From an uncultured Christensenellaceae bacterium (lineage in GTDB: Bacteria > Bacillota > Clostridia > Christensenellales > UBA1242), in the NCBI GenBank assembly GCA_910587225.1, contig CAJULT010000005.1, positions 1 to 57,185 of the forward strand: a DNA stretch of 57,185 bases, read 5' to 3'. Position numbers and translations under genes: made by a program. Of the stretch, positions 1-8,254 are shown piece after piece (position 1 is the first letter of the stretch; each line of letters opens with the position of its first letter). The notes under the pieces were generated by a model that was given only the letters and a program-made list of their open reading frames with translations, searched no databases and was not told the origin of the DNA.

Positions 1-647
1 AAGCGAAATATACACTCTATCCAAAAGAGCAGCTTTTAAATTTTGTTTCAGGTACTACTACTTCGGTGTTCGGAACTGCCTTTGTGACCTATTCCTGCCA
101 AACCTATGTAGAATTTTCAAAAAATTATAGCACTTCAAACATATATCATTTTGGGGTGCATGAGAGCCGTGAAATAGGGTATAACAGTTTATTGTTATCA
201 CCAAAAGGGTTAGATTGGGCTAAAAATTATAATAAAATTGTATTTTTGTCACCAGTTTTGGATTCTGGTTTTATTGCAGCGCTCAACAAAGTGACAAATG
301 CAGAAATATATCTTCCTCTTGAAGCAAACGAGGATACCAAGATTTTCTCCAACCTTGACCTTAGCCGAGAAACATTTGGCAGGGTATTTAATGCGCTAAA
401 AAGTAGAAGCGGAAAACCATATTTGACTATATTTGATTTATATGACAGCATCAATTTTGCAAATATAAGCTTTGCAACTTTCTATGTGGCGTTTCTTGTA
501 TTTAATCAACTTGAACTTATTCAGACGGTAGAAAATGAAAGATTAACAGTTTATGTTAATAAAGATAAGAAATGTCAACTTTCATCTTCAAGTTTGTATG
601 GAAGTTTATGTCTACTTAAAAATACTTTTGGGAGGAAGAATGGATAA
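1..647 (+). CDS. recJ: Single-stranded-DNA exonuclease RecJ, C-terminal part (5' end outside window)
   Basis: The reading frame is open from base 3, so the gene starts upstream of the window. About 214 residues are visible. They resemble the C-terminal oligonucleotide-binding region and tail of RecJ, the 5'-3' ssDNA exonuclease of recombination and mismatch repair; the DHH catalytic motifs would lie upstream and cannot be checked. The closing helices around FSNLDLSRETFGRVFNAL match the usual Firmicutes RecJ tail. The stop overlaps the relA start by 8 bases, and recJ followed by relA is a common Clostridia order. The assignment rests on this tail and on context. Confidence 0.7.
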   Translation, partial: AKYTLYPKEQLLNFVSGTTTSVFGTAFVTYSCQTYVEFSKNYSTSNIYHFGVHESREIGYNSLLLSPKGLDWAKNYNKIVFLSPVLDSGFIAALNKVTNAEIYLPLEANEDTKIFSNLDLSRETFGRVFNALKSRSGKPYLTIFDLYDSINFANISFATFYVAFLVFNQLELIQTVENERLTVYVNKDKKCQLSSSSLYGSLCLLKNTFGRKNG

Positions 648-2742
648 CGCCGATAGAGTTAAAAAGTTGCAAGAGAGGGTTTGCAAAGATTTCTCATTGA
701 CGGATGGGGAACGGGACGCCTTAACGCTTCTTTTAACAGACGAGTTAAATCTTGACAGATGTGAGTTCGTATACAAAACCATTGTTGATACAAGACTAGA
801 CAAAAGTTCAGCTCTTGCCTTTTTTGCATACCAAAATTATAAAAAGACGGGAAGTGAAGAGTATTTAACGCACCTTTCAGCAGAGGAAAATGAACTTGTG
901 GAAAGTTTTAAGTCTATTAAAGATATTTCCGAGCTTACAGCAAGTGAAGAAGCCGATGATATTAAAAGAATGTTTTTAGGGCTTAGCAAGGATGTGCGAA
1001 TTATCATAATTAAACTTGCTGGTATCGCGTTTGATATTGCCGAGATAGAACTTCCATTAGATGACCGAACACGAGAATTTGTAAAGCTTGTAAAAGAAAT
1101 TCATATTCCGCTTGCTGAGAGGTTGGGGCTTGATAAAATCAAGCTTTTAATGGATGATAATGTTATAAGACTAGAACATCCGCAGGAGTATGCTTTTCTT
1201 AAAGAGCAGCTTGAAGCCAAGAGTAAGGAAAATGGGGAACAATTTGAAATCACCAAAACCAAACTTGAGTCGATTCTTTCTGAACTTGGAATAAAAGGGC
1301 AGATAACATATCGCCAAAAACACATTTCGAGTATTTACAAAAAAATGAAAGCGACGCTTGACCTTGATAAAATTTATGACCTTCTTGCAATGAGGGTTAT
1401 AGTTGATAATGTTGAAGAGTGTTATAGCGTGCTAGGGCGCATTCACCTCATATACAAACCTATGCCGGGGCGAGTTAAAGACTATATCGCAAACCCTAAG
1501 CCGAATGGCTATCAAAGTTTACACACTACAATTATCGTTGAAAATCAGCATCCGCTTGAAATTCAGATAAGAACTTTTGAAATGCATCGTGCAAACGAAT
1601 TTGGAAATGCTGCACACTGGTTATACAAAGAGAACGCGTCTAAAAAGGATGAACTTGATAAGAGAGTTACATGGCTTCGTGAGGCGATTGACAATGCAAA
1701 AAATTTACCGCCCGAAGAATTTGTGCAAACTCTTAAAGCGGATCTTTATGGCGGGGTTATTTTCTGTCAAACACCAAAAGGGCGGGTACTTGAATTCCCA
1801 GAAGGTGCTACTGCAATTGACTTCGCATACGCTGTTCACAGCGGTGTTGGTAACAGCTGCGTAGGTGTTAAAATAAACGGGGTAATCAAACCTATAAGCA
1901 CTCGGCTTCAAAATGGTGACATTGTTGAAGTGCTTACCAATCCAAATAGCAAAGGTCCATCGCGTGACTGGTTGAATATTGCTAAGACCAACTCGGCGCG
2001 TTCAAAGATGAAAGCCTTTTTCAAGAATGAACTAAAAGAAGAAAACATTAAGACAGGCAGGTTTATCTTTGAGCAGGCGGTTAAGGACAGAGGATTTTTG
2101 CTTTCTCAACTTTTAAAAGATAAGTACATGGATGAGGTGCTATCCAAACAAACCATGAAAACCATAGACGAGCTTTATGCTGCCATTGGAAGTGGTTCGC
2201 TTGCGCCTCAACAGACGGTAGGTAAATTTGTATCTCTTTACAATCGTGACCATGTAGTATTGCCTAAACCTACAAGCGTAGTCACGGTTAAGAAAAATAA
2301 AGACGGAGTACTTATAGACGGTGACAGCGGAATGCTTGTTAGATACGCTGGCTGCTGCAATCCTATTGAGGGGGATAAGATAGTTGGTTATGTATCGCGC
2401 GGCAAGGGTGTAACCATTCACAGAGAGGGCTGCCCTAATATTAAGTACTTAGAGCCTGAGAGACTTATTAACGCTGACTGGTCTACCAAGGAAGGCAACT
2501 CCTTTGTGGCAACTATTCATGTTGTGGCAGATAAGTCTAATAACAACATTGCAAAGCTTACCACGCTTATTACTAATATGAAAGTAACCATTACTGCCTT
2601 TGATGCGAAAGACGTGGGAGATAACTTTATTTGTGATATAGCAGTTCTTGTTAAAAATAAGGCTGAGCTTGAAAAGGTGATGTCATCTTGTAGAACATTG
2701 CGTAATGTTACGCAGGTACAAAGGAGTGATAGATGGAACTAA
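640..2742 (+). CDS. relA: RelA/SpoT-family (p)ppGpp synthetase with degenerate HD hydrolase domain
   Basis: 700 residues. I start at ATG 640 because GGGAGGAAG precedes it. The synthetase domain is intact (about 220-330): RQKHISSIYKKM, YDLLAMRVIV, and GRVKDYIANPKPNGYQSLHT with the RxKD loop typical of bifunctional Rel. TGS (about 370-440), the CC/zinc-finger region (RYAGCCNPIEGD) and a C-terminal ACT domain follow. The N-terminal third is recognisable (SKDVRIIIIKLA near 116-127), but the HDxxED motif is absent and LADRLHN reads LAGIAFD, so ppGpp hydrolysis should be lost. It makes the stringent-response alarmone from ATP and GDP/GTP on starved ribosomes. It overlaps recJ and hemZ, suggesting one operon. 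Confidence 0.92.
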   Translation: MDNADRVKKLQERVCKDFSLTDGERDALTLLLTDELNLDRCEFVYKTIVDTRLDKSSALAFFAYQNYKKTGSEEYLTHLSAEENELVESFKSIKDISELTASEEADDIKRMFLGLSKDVRIIIIKLAGIAFDIAEIELPLDDRTREFVKLVKEIHIPLAERLGLDKIKLLMDDNVIRLEHPQEYAFLKEQLEAKSKENGEQFEITKTKLESILSELGIKGQITYRQKHISSIYKKMKATLDLDKIYDLLAMRVIVDNVEECYSVLGRIHLIYKPMPGRVKDYIANPKPNGYQSLHTTIIVENQHPLEIQIRTFEMHRANEFGNAAHWLYKENASKKDELDKRVTWLREAIDNAKNLPPEEFVQTLKADLYGGVIFCQTPKGRVLEFPEGATAIDFAYAVHSGVGNSCVGVKINGVIKPISTRLQNGDIVEVLTNPNSKGPSRDWLNIAKTNSARSKMKAFFKNELKEENIKTGRFIFEQAVKDRGFLLSQLLKDKYMDEVLSKQTMKTIDELYAAIGSGSLAPQQTVGKFVSLYNRDHVVLPKPTSVVTVKKNKDGVLIDGDSGMLVRYAGCCNPIEGDKIVGYVSRGKGVTIHREGCPNIKYLEPERLINADWSTKEGNSFVATIHVVADKSNNNIAKLTTLITNMKVTITAFDAKDVGDNFICDIAVLVKNKAELEKVMSSCRTLRNVTQVQRSDRWN

Positions 2743-4130
2743 AAACTAATAAAGAAGAACTTTATCAAGATATATTTGACCTTGTAAATCTTTTTGAGGT
2801 AGACATTGCAATAACTCATGAAGAAAGGATAAATGAGGGCGAGATTAATAACAGTTTTGATATCAACTTTAATGACAAAAGTTACCATTTTGCTTTTACA
2901 GCAAAATATGATAAGAAGCTAGGCGAGAGGGAGCTTTTTAGCCTGAGGCGAAAGAACTTAAAAGTAAACTTATATGATCTGCTTTCTAAGTTAACAAAAA
3001 AGACGCTTCCATGGGGAAGTCTTACTGGAATTAGACCGACTAAGCTTGCCCGCAATTTAATTGAAAGCGGTCAGATCAAAGAATATATGGCTGCCGAAAC
3101 GCTAGAAAGAGAATATAGAGTTAGAAAAGATAAGGCAAAGCTGGTTGCAAACATTCTTAAAAATCAAAAGTGTATAATAAGAAATGACAATCTTGTTGAC
3201 TATTATGTAAATATTCCAGTCTGCCCATCAAGATGCCTATACTGCTCATTTATATCAAGCGAACTTGAAAGGGTAAAAAATAGGCTGGATGAGTATTTAG
3301 ATGCGGTTATAAAAGAGATTGATGCGACCAAAGAGATAATTGCAAAAAAATCTCTTATTGTACGAAATATCTATATAGGCGGCGGCACGCCAACCGTGCT
3401 TAACGCTCAGCAACTCGATAAACTATTGTCAGCACTTACCTTTCCGGTAGGTGAGTTTACGGTGGAGTGTGGTAGACCTGACACTATTACGGCTGAGAAG
3501 CTTAAAGTGCTTAAAAAACATAATGTCACTCGAATATCCATTAATCCTCAAACTTTCTGCGAGGCAACCCTAAAACGCATAGGTCGCAAACATAAAAATA
3601 AAGAAGTGCTTGAAGCTTACAGCCTAGCACTTGAAGAGGGATTTAAAGTTAATATGGATGTGATTGCAGGGCTTCCGGGGGAGAAACTCGGTATCTTTAA
3701 ACGTACTATGCAAACACTTTTAGACCTTGCACCTGAAAATATCACTGTGCATGCTTTATCTGTAAAAAATGGTTCGCTCCTCCGCGATAGCGGAACAAGC
3801 TTATCAAATAGCGAAGCTTGTAAAATGATGGATTATGCTGAGAAACTTTTGAGCGAAAATGGCTACAAGCCATATTACATGTATCGTCAAAAACATCAAC
3901 TTGGGGGGCTGGAAAATGTAGGCTACTTCCGAGATGACAATGTTTGCGTTTTTAATGTAGACAGCATGGAAGAGACAAGCAGCGTTATCGCGGTAGGGGC
4001 GAATGCTATGTCAAAGAGGGTGTTCAGCCTTGAAAACCGAATTGAGCGCGAGGCAAATGTGAAGTTTATTGAAGATTATATCTCTCGCCTTGACGAAATG
4101 ATTGCAAGAAAACAAGAGTTTTTTAAATAG
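2733..4130 (+). CDS. hemZ: HemZ-type coproporphyrinogen III dehydrogenase-like radical SAM protein
   Basis: 465 residues, a normal HemZ length. The radical-SAM cluster motif CxxxCxxC is CPSRCLYC at residues 164-171. The N-terminal HemZ signature LPWGSLTGIRPTK lies near 92-104, and GGGTPT and an NMDVIAGLPGE stretch complete the barrel. The family is annotated as oxygen-independent coproporphyrinogen dehydrogenase, but no other haem gene is visible here, so its real substrate in this organism is uncertain. It overlaps relA by 10 bases and is followed by a convergent NUDIX gene overlapping its last 8 bases. Confidence 0.85.
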   Translation: MELKTNKEELYQDIFDLVNLFEVDIAITHEERINEGEINNSFDINFNDKSYHFAFTAKYDKKLGERELFSLRRKNLKVNLYDLLSKLTKKTLPWGSLTGIRPTKLARNLIESGQIKEYMAAETLEREYRVRKDKAKLVANILKNQKCIIRNDNLVDYYVNIPVCPSRCLYCSFISSELERVKNRLDEYLDAVIKEIDATKEIIAKKSLIVRNIYIGGGTPTVLNAQQLDKLLSALTFPVGEFTVECGRPDTITAEKLKVLKKHNVTRISINPQTFCEATLKRIGRKHKNKEVLEAYSLALEEGFKVNMDVIAGLPGEKLGIFKRTMQTLLDLAPENITVHALSVKNGSLLRDSGTSLSNSEACKMMDYAEKLLSENGYKPYYMYRQKHQLGGLENVGYFRDDNVCVFNVDSMEETSSVIAVGANAMSKRVFSLENRIEREANVKFIEDYISRLDEMIARKQEFFK

Positions 4131-4617
4131 ATTTATTTAAACTTATTTGGTCATAAATGATATGTTCAAAATCAAAGTTTTTGGTTTCTAATTTCTTTTT
4201 AAGAATTTCTGGTTTAAAGTTGATATCGGAAAGCTTGTCAAGCGCAACCCATCTATATTCCATATCCAATAGGTTTCCTTCATCATTTTCAATAAGAGAG
4301 AAATCTGTTGTTGAAAATTCGCCAGTAGGTGTTAAAAGATAATAGAAACTGATTTCATGGAATTTTCCTAACTTTCCTAAAAAGAAATTTTCCATTACAG
4401 ACAAGAGTTTTTCTGCTTTTACTTTTATTTTTGTTTCTTCATAAAATTCTCGTTCTATAGCGTCAGTGGATTTTTCGCCTAGATGAACATGTCCGCCCGG
4501 ACAACAGTAAAATCCATTGTGACACATTTGAAGAACTAAAATTCTTCCTTCATGCAAAAGCACTCCATTTACGCGACATTTAAATGAATTGCTAGTATCC
4601 TTTATTTTTAAATCCAT
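4123..4617 (-). CDS. NUDIX hydrolase
   Basis: 164 residues. The start at 4617 is chosen over an upstream in-frame ATG at 4644 because AAGGAG sits 6 bases before it. The Nudix box is GHVHLGEKSTDAIEREFYEE, keeping G-x5-E-x7-RE-x2-EE; the usual glycine after EExG is Lys. It should cleave a nucleoside-diphosphate-linked substrate with Mg2+, but the substrate cannot be told. It has its own -10 (TATAAT at 4641-4636 on the minus strand) and converges on hemZ. Confidence 0.85.
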   Translation of the reverse strand: MDLKIKDTSNSFKCRVNGVLLHEGRILVLQMCHNGFYCCPGGHVHLGEKSTDAIEREFYEETKIKVKAEKLLSVMENFFLGKLGKFHEISFYYLLTPTGEFSTTDFSLIENDEGNLLDMEYRWVALDKLSDINFKPEILKKKLETKNFDFEHIIYDQISLNKSI

Positions 4618-4703
4618 GCTTTTCTCCTTTTCTTCATTATACATAACCTTGAAAATTTTTCAAAGTATTTTGGAAAATAAACTTTAAAAAATGCAAGTTT
4701 CGC

Positions 4704-4732
4704 TTGACTAAGTGTGATTTTTATGTTATACT
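4704..4732 (+). promoter_or_regulatory. Housekeeping promoter of rpsO
   Basis: TTGACT (4704-4709), a 17-base spacer and TATACT (4727-4732) preceded by TG at the extended -10 position. The 12-mer TTATGTTATACT at 4721-4732 recurs at three other promoters in this window. Confidence 0.85.
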
Positions 4733-4739
4733 GCAAAAG

Positions 4740-4812
4740 TCGATTAAACCTTACAGCAAAGCTTGTGCGACACCTCTTGACGCCTCGCTATGTTTAAGGG
4801 GATTAAATTAAA
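4740..4812 (+). promoter_or_regulatory. rpsO 5' leader with hairpin, candidate S15 autoregulatory element
   Basis: The rpsO mRNA should begin near 4739 and has a leader of about 85 bases. It contains a clear hairpin: CCTCTTGA (4773-4780) pairs with TTAAGGGG (4794-4801) including G-U pairs, just upstream of the Shine-Dalgarno. Ribosomal protein S15 is known to repress its own mRNA through leader structures in several bacteria. That this leader does so is inference from position and structure. Confidence 0.45.
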
Positions 4813-4825
4813 TGGGAGGAAAACT

Positions 4826-5104
4826 ATGGATAAGGCTAGAAAACAAGAAATCATTAAAAAGTATCAAAAAAGCGAAGGTGATACTGGTTCTGTTGAAGTT
4901 CAAATTGCACTACTCACTGAGAGAATTAATCACCTCAATGAAAATCACTTGAATGTTAACCCTAAAGACAAACATTCTCGCCGTGGCTTGCTTCAAATGG
5001 TTGGTAAAAGAAAAGGCTTTTTACTTTACCTTAAAGAGAAAGATATCGAAGCTTACAGAAATCTTATCAAAGAGCTTGGCATTCGTGATGTCATTGCAAA
5101 ATAA
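4826..5104 (+). CDS. rpsO: 30S ribosomal protein S15
   Basis: 92 residues starting MDKARKQEI; an upstream in-frame ATG at 4790 is rejected because GGGAGG precedes 4826. Family hallmarks are present: GDTGSVEVQIA, LTERINHLNEH-like helix, the conserved KDKHSRRGLLQMVGKRK loop that contacts 16S rRNA, and LLYLK. It binds the central domain of 16S rRNA early in 30S assembly. It has its own strong promoter and terminator and lies directly upstream of pnp, the standard bacterial arrangement. Confidence 0.98.
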   Translation: MDKARKQEIIKKYQKSEGDTGSVEVQIALLTERINHLNENHLNVNPKDKHSRRGLLQMVGKRKGFLLYLKEKDIEAYRNLIKELGIRDVIAK

Positions 5105-5113
5105 CTTAATAAT

Positions 5114-5147
5114 AAAAGAGGGATGATGTTTTTATTGTCCCTTTTTT
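5114..5147 (+). terminator. rpsO terminator
   Basis: AAAAGAGGGA pairs with TCCCTTTTTT across a 14-base loop and is followed by a T-rich run. It ends the rpsO transcript before the separate pnp promoter. Confidence 0.8.
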
Positions 5148-5183
5148 GTTTTTGTTTTAATTTTGAAAATGACACTCATTTAG

Positions 5184-5210
5184 TTGTTAAATTTACAAAA
5201 AAGTGATAAT
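5184..5210 (+). promoter_or_regulatory. Probable pnp promoter
   Basis: TTGTTA (5184-5189) and GATAAT (5205-5210) with a short 15-base spacer, about 34 bases before the pnp ATG, which is preceded by AGGAG. Confidence 0.5.
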
Positions 5211-5243
5211 ATTTATTTGTGAAAAAATATAGGAGAATTAATT

Positions 5244-7352
5244 ATGAAAGATGACGCTAAAATTTTTAAGATTAAGATTGGAGGAAAGGAAGTAAGTTTT
5301 GAAACTGGTCGCCTTTGTGAACAGGCAAACGGCAGCTGCCTTGTACGTTGCGGTGAAACTGTTATTATGGTTAACGTAACTATGTCTGACGCTCCAAGAC
5401 CGGGAATTGACTTTTTCCCACTTGCTGTTGACTATGAAGAAAAAATGTATTCAGTCGGCAAAATTCCGGGTGGATTTAAAAAGAGAGAGGGTAGACCTAG
5501 TGATAAGGCAATTCTCACAAGCCGCCTTATTGACAGACCTCTTCGTCCACTTTTCCCAAAAGGATTTTATAACGATGTTTGCGTAGTTGCAACTGCACTT
5601 TCTGTCGACCCTGATTGCGCACCAGAACCACTTGCAATGCTTGGTTCAAGTTTTGCACTTACAATTTCTGATATTCCATTTATGGGACCTACTGGTTCAG
5701 TTCAGGTAGGACTTGTTGATGGCAAGTTTATCATCAACCCAGACGCTGCTCAACGCGAGCAAAGCCTTATGCACCTTACCGTGAGCGGAATTGAAGAAGC
5801 TGTTCTTATGGTTGAAGCTGGCGCAAAAGAAGTGCCAGAGGAAACTATGCTTGATGCAATTATGTTTGCTCATGAAGAGATTAAGAAGATTGTTAAGTTC
5901 TTCAAAAAGGTTAAAAAAGAAATTGGCAAACCAGTAAATGACAAGATTGAATATTATGTTGTTCCTGAAGAGATTGACAAAGCTGTTCGCCAGTTTGCAG
6001 ACGAGAAGCTTGACTACGCACTTGATACTTTTGACCGTCAAGAGCGCTCTGCAAGACAGGACGCTGTTGACAGCGAAACTAAGGAACATTTTGCAGAAAT
6101 TTTCCCTGACTGCGAGCGTCAAATCGGGGATGTACTGTACAAGATGACAAAAGAAAAGGTGCGTGCTAAGATTATTAACAAAGGTGTTCGTCCTGATGGG
6201 CGTGCATTGACTGAAATTCGTCCTATCTGGTGTGAAACTGGCATCCTGCCACGCGTACACGGTAGCGCAATTTTCACTCGTGGACAAACACAAGCGCTTA
6301 CTTCTCTTACTTTGGGAACTTTCAGCGATATGCAAAAACTTGAAGGTCTTGATGATGAAGAAGTAAATCGTTATGTTCACCATTACAATATGCCTCCTTA
6401 TGCAACAGGTGAGGCTCGCAATTTAAAGAGCCCGGGTCGTCGTGAAATTGGACATGGCGCACTTGCTGAAAGAGCGCTTGAGCCAGTTATACCTAGTGAA
6501 GAAGAGTTCCCTTATGCACTCAGACTTGTTAGTGAAATTCTTTCATCAAATGGTTCATCTTCAATGGCATCTGTATGCGGTTCAACACTTGCACTTATGG
6601 ATGGTGGCGTTCCTATTACTAGACCAGTTGCGGGAATTGCTATGGGACTTATTAAAGATGAAAAGAGCGGCAAGGTTGCAGTACTTTCTGATATTCAAGG
6701 ACTTGAAGACTTCCTTGGTGACATGGACTTTAAGGTTACTGGTACTGAGGTTGGTGTAACCGCAATTCAAATGGATATCAAAATTCATGGTATTGATAAG
6801 GCTATTCTTACTACTGCACTTAAACAGGCAAGAGAAGGGCGTATGTATATCATGAACAAACTTTTGGAGTGCATTCCTGAGCCTAAGAAACAGCTTTCTA
6901 AGTACGCTCCTAAAATTATCACTATGCAAATTAACCCTGACTTTATCAAAGATGTTATCGGTTCTGGCGGAAAGACAATTAATAAGATTATCGAGCAGAC
7001 TGGCGTTAAGATTGACATTGAAGATGATGGTCGTGTTTGCATCGCAGGTCAAGATATTGATATGTGCGAGAAAGCAAGAACTATCATTATGGGCATTGTA
7101 GAAGTGCCAGAAGTTGGCGATGTTTATGACGGAACAGTTGTTCGCATTATGAACTTTGGTGCTTTCGTTGATATTGGTGGCGGAAGAGAAGGAATGGTTC
7201 ATATTTCAAAACTTTCAAATAAACGCGTTGAGAAGGTTGAAGATGAGGTTAAGATTGGTGACAAAGTTGAAGTTGAAGTTATCAAGATTGACGAAAAGGG
7301 GAGAATTGACCTTAAACGCCTTCTTCCAAAGACCGAAAAGGAAGACAAATAA
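5244..7352 (+). CDS. pnp: Polyribonucleotide nucleotidyltransferase (PNPase)
   Basis: 702 residues, full length. Domains in order: RNase PH 1 (about 10-140; GRLCEQANGSCLVRCGETVI), an alpha-helical linker, RNase PH 2 (about 310-540; RPDGRALTEIRPI, and the catalytic GDMDFKVTGT stretch), KH (IGSGGKTINKIIEQTG, about 570-620) and S1 (GDVYDGTVVRIMNFGAFVDI to the end). It degrades RNA 3'-5' using phosphate and can add tails. AGGAG lies at normal spacing before ATG 5244. It sits between rpsO and the ylxY-like gene as in Bacillus. Confidence 0.98.
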   Translation: MKDDAKIFKIKIGGKEVSFETGRLCEQANGSCLVRCGETVIMVNVTMSDAPRPGIDFFPLAVDYEEKMYSVGKIPGGFKKREGRPSDKAILTSRLIDRPLRPLFPKGFYNDVCVVATALSVDPDCAPEPLAMLGSSFALTISDIPFMGPTGSVQVGLVDGKFIINPDAAQREQSLMHLTVSGIEEAVLMVEAGAKEVPEETMLDAIMFAHEEIKKIVKFFKKVKKEIGKPVNDKIEYYVVPEEIDKAVRQFADEKLDYALDTFDRQERSARQDAVDSETKEHFAEIFPDCERQIGDVLYKMTKEKVRAKIINKGVRPDGRALTEIRPIWCETGILPRVHGSAIFTRGQTQALTSLTLGTFSDMQKLEGLDDEEVNRYVHHYNMPPYATGEARNLKSPGRREIGHGALAERALEPVIPSEEEFPYALRLVSEILSSNGSSSMASVCGSTLALMDGGVPITRPVAGIAMGLIKDEKSGKVAVLSDIQGLEDFLGDMDFKVTGTEVGVTAIQMDIKIHGIDKAILTTALKQAREGRMYIMNKLLECIPEPKKQLSKYAPKIITMQINPDFIKDVIGSGGKTINKIIEQTGVKIDIEDDGRVCIAGQDIDMCEKARTIIMGIVEVPEVGDVYDGTVVRIMNFGAFVDIGGGREGMVHISKLSNKRVEKVEDEVKIGDKVEVEVIKIDEKGRIDLKRLLPKTEKEDK

Positions 7353-7372
7353 GCATTTTATATGTAAAAATG

Positions 7373-7398
7373 AAAAAGTGGCAGCTGCCACTTTTTTT
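7373..7398 (+). terminator. pnp terminator
   Basis: AAAAAGTGGCAG followed immediately by CTGCCACTTTTT forms a near-perfect palindrome with a T7 run. It is symmetrical enough to work in both directions. Confidence 0.85.
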
Positions 7399-7437
7399 GT
7401 TGTCATAAATGGTGAAAGGTGGACATACATTTGTACT

Positions 7438-8169
7438 ATGAAAAAGATACATTTTGGAGTTTTTAAATTACGTACGGCGGTTATTAATGCCTGCATAGCA
7501 CTTATTGTAGGGATTGTAGCAGTGGCTACTATCATAGGTAGCGGCAGCGGGGTGGCAGCGAGTGTTGTCAGCGGCGTTTATTATAGTGGAAACACAAATT
7601 CAAAATATATTTCCCTTATGATAAATGTTTACTGGGGTACTGAGTATATTGACGATATGCTGAAAACTTTGAAAGAGAAGGATGTAAAAACAACCTTTTT
7701 TGTGGGCGGCACATGGGCGGCTCTTGAAACTGACACGCTTAAAAAGATTGACGAGGCTGGACATGAACTTGCCAACCATGGTTACTATCATAAAGACCAT
7801 AACAAACTTAGTGAGCAGGACAACTTAAACGAAATTTCTTCCACTCATAAGATAGTAAAAGAACTTGTTGGCAAGGAAATGACCCTCTTCGCTCCTCCTA
7901 GCGGGGCTTACAACAAGGTGACGGTAGGGGCAGCAAGTTCACTTGGCTACAAAACTATTATGTGGACTCGCGATACAATCGACTGGCGTGATAAAAATGC
8001 GGAGCTTATATACAGCCGTGCAATTAAGAACGCTAAGGGTGGCGACCTCATCTTAATGCATCCAACCAAAGATACCGCAGCTGCGCTTCCTAAAATTATT
8101 GATAAATTGCAGGGGGATGGGTTCAAGCTTGTGCCTGTGTCCACAAATATCGCAGAGGTTATCGCTTAG
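7438..8169 (+). CDS. YlxY/PdaB-like polysaccharide deacetylase-family protein
   Basis: 243 residues from ATG 7438; the Shine-Dalgarno candidate AGGTGG is unusually far (about 15 bases). An N-terminal hydrophobic segment (about 10-40) should anchor or export it. The NodB fold is clear: TTFFVGGTWA, ELANHGYYHKDH (metal histidines), FAPPSGAYNK, GYKTIMWTRDTIDWRD and GDLILMHPT. Motif 1, normally FDDG, is INVYWG, so the catalytic base and one metal aspartate are missing; PdaB/YlxY relatives also deviate here. In Bacillus ylxY follows pnp, supporting orthology. Activity on peptidoglycan is uncertain. Confidence 0.82.
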   Translation: MKKIHFGVFKLRTAVINACIALIVGIVAVATIIGSGSGVAASVVSGVYYSGNTNSKYISLMINVYWGTEYIDDMLKTLKEKDVKTTFFVGGTWAALETDTLKKIDEAGHELANHGYYHKDHNKLSEQDNLNEISSTHKIVKELVGKEMTLFAPPSGAYNKVTVGAASSLGYKTIMWTRDTIDWRDKNAELIYSRAIKNAKGGDLILMHPTKDTAAALPKIIDKLQGDGFKLVPVSTNIAEVIA

Positions 8170-8185
8170 AGTGCAATATTCGCAA

Positions 8186-8217
8186 AAAAATATCTCAACT
8201 TAGTTTGAGATATTTTT
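8186..8217 (+). terminator. Terminator of the ylxY-like gene; 3' arm carries the -35 of ftsK
   Basis: AAAAATATCTCAA (8186-8198) pairs with TTGAGATATTTTT (8205-8217) over a 6-base loop and T-run. The first six bases of the 3' arm, TTGAGA, are also the -35 hexamer of the next promoter. Confidence 0.8.
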
Positions 8218-8232
8218 GTTTTATGTTATACT
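8205..8232 (+). promoter_or_regulatory. Promoter of the ftsK-rimO-pgsA-cinA operon
   Basis: TTGAGA (8205-8210), a 16-base spacer and TATACT (8227-8232) with extended TG. The -10 region is the 12-mer TTATGTTATACT, identical to the one at rpsO. Confidence 0.75.
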
Positions 8233-8254
8233 TAGTCTATTAAAAGGGATTATT

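Noticed and set aside
5697..6383. 228-residue minus-strand frame inside pnp
   Set aside because: Fully antisense to a strongly conserved gene, with low-complexity composition and no ribosome-binding site.
6582..7202. 206-residue minus-strand frame inside pnp
   Set aside because: Shadow of pnp codon usage; Asn- and Ser-rich translation without motifs.
7156..7437. Upstream extension of the deacetylase frame
   Set aside because: It overlaps the end of pnp and its terminator; the hydrophobic N-terminus begins after ATG 7438.
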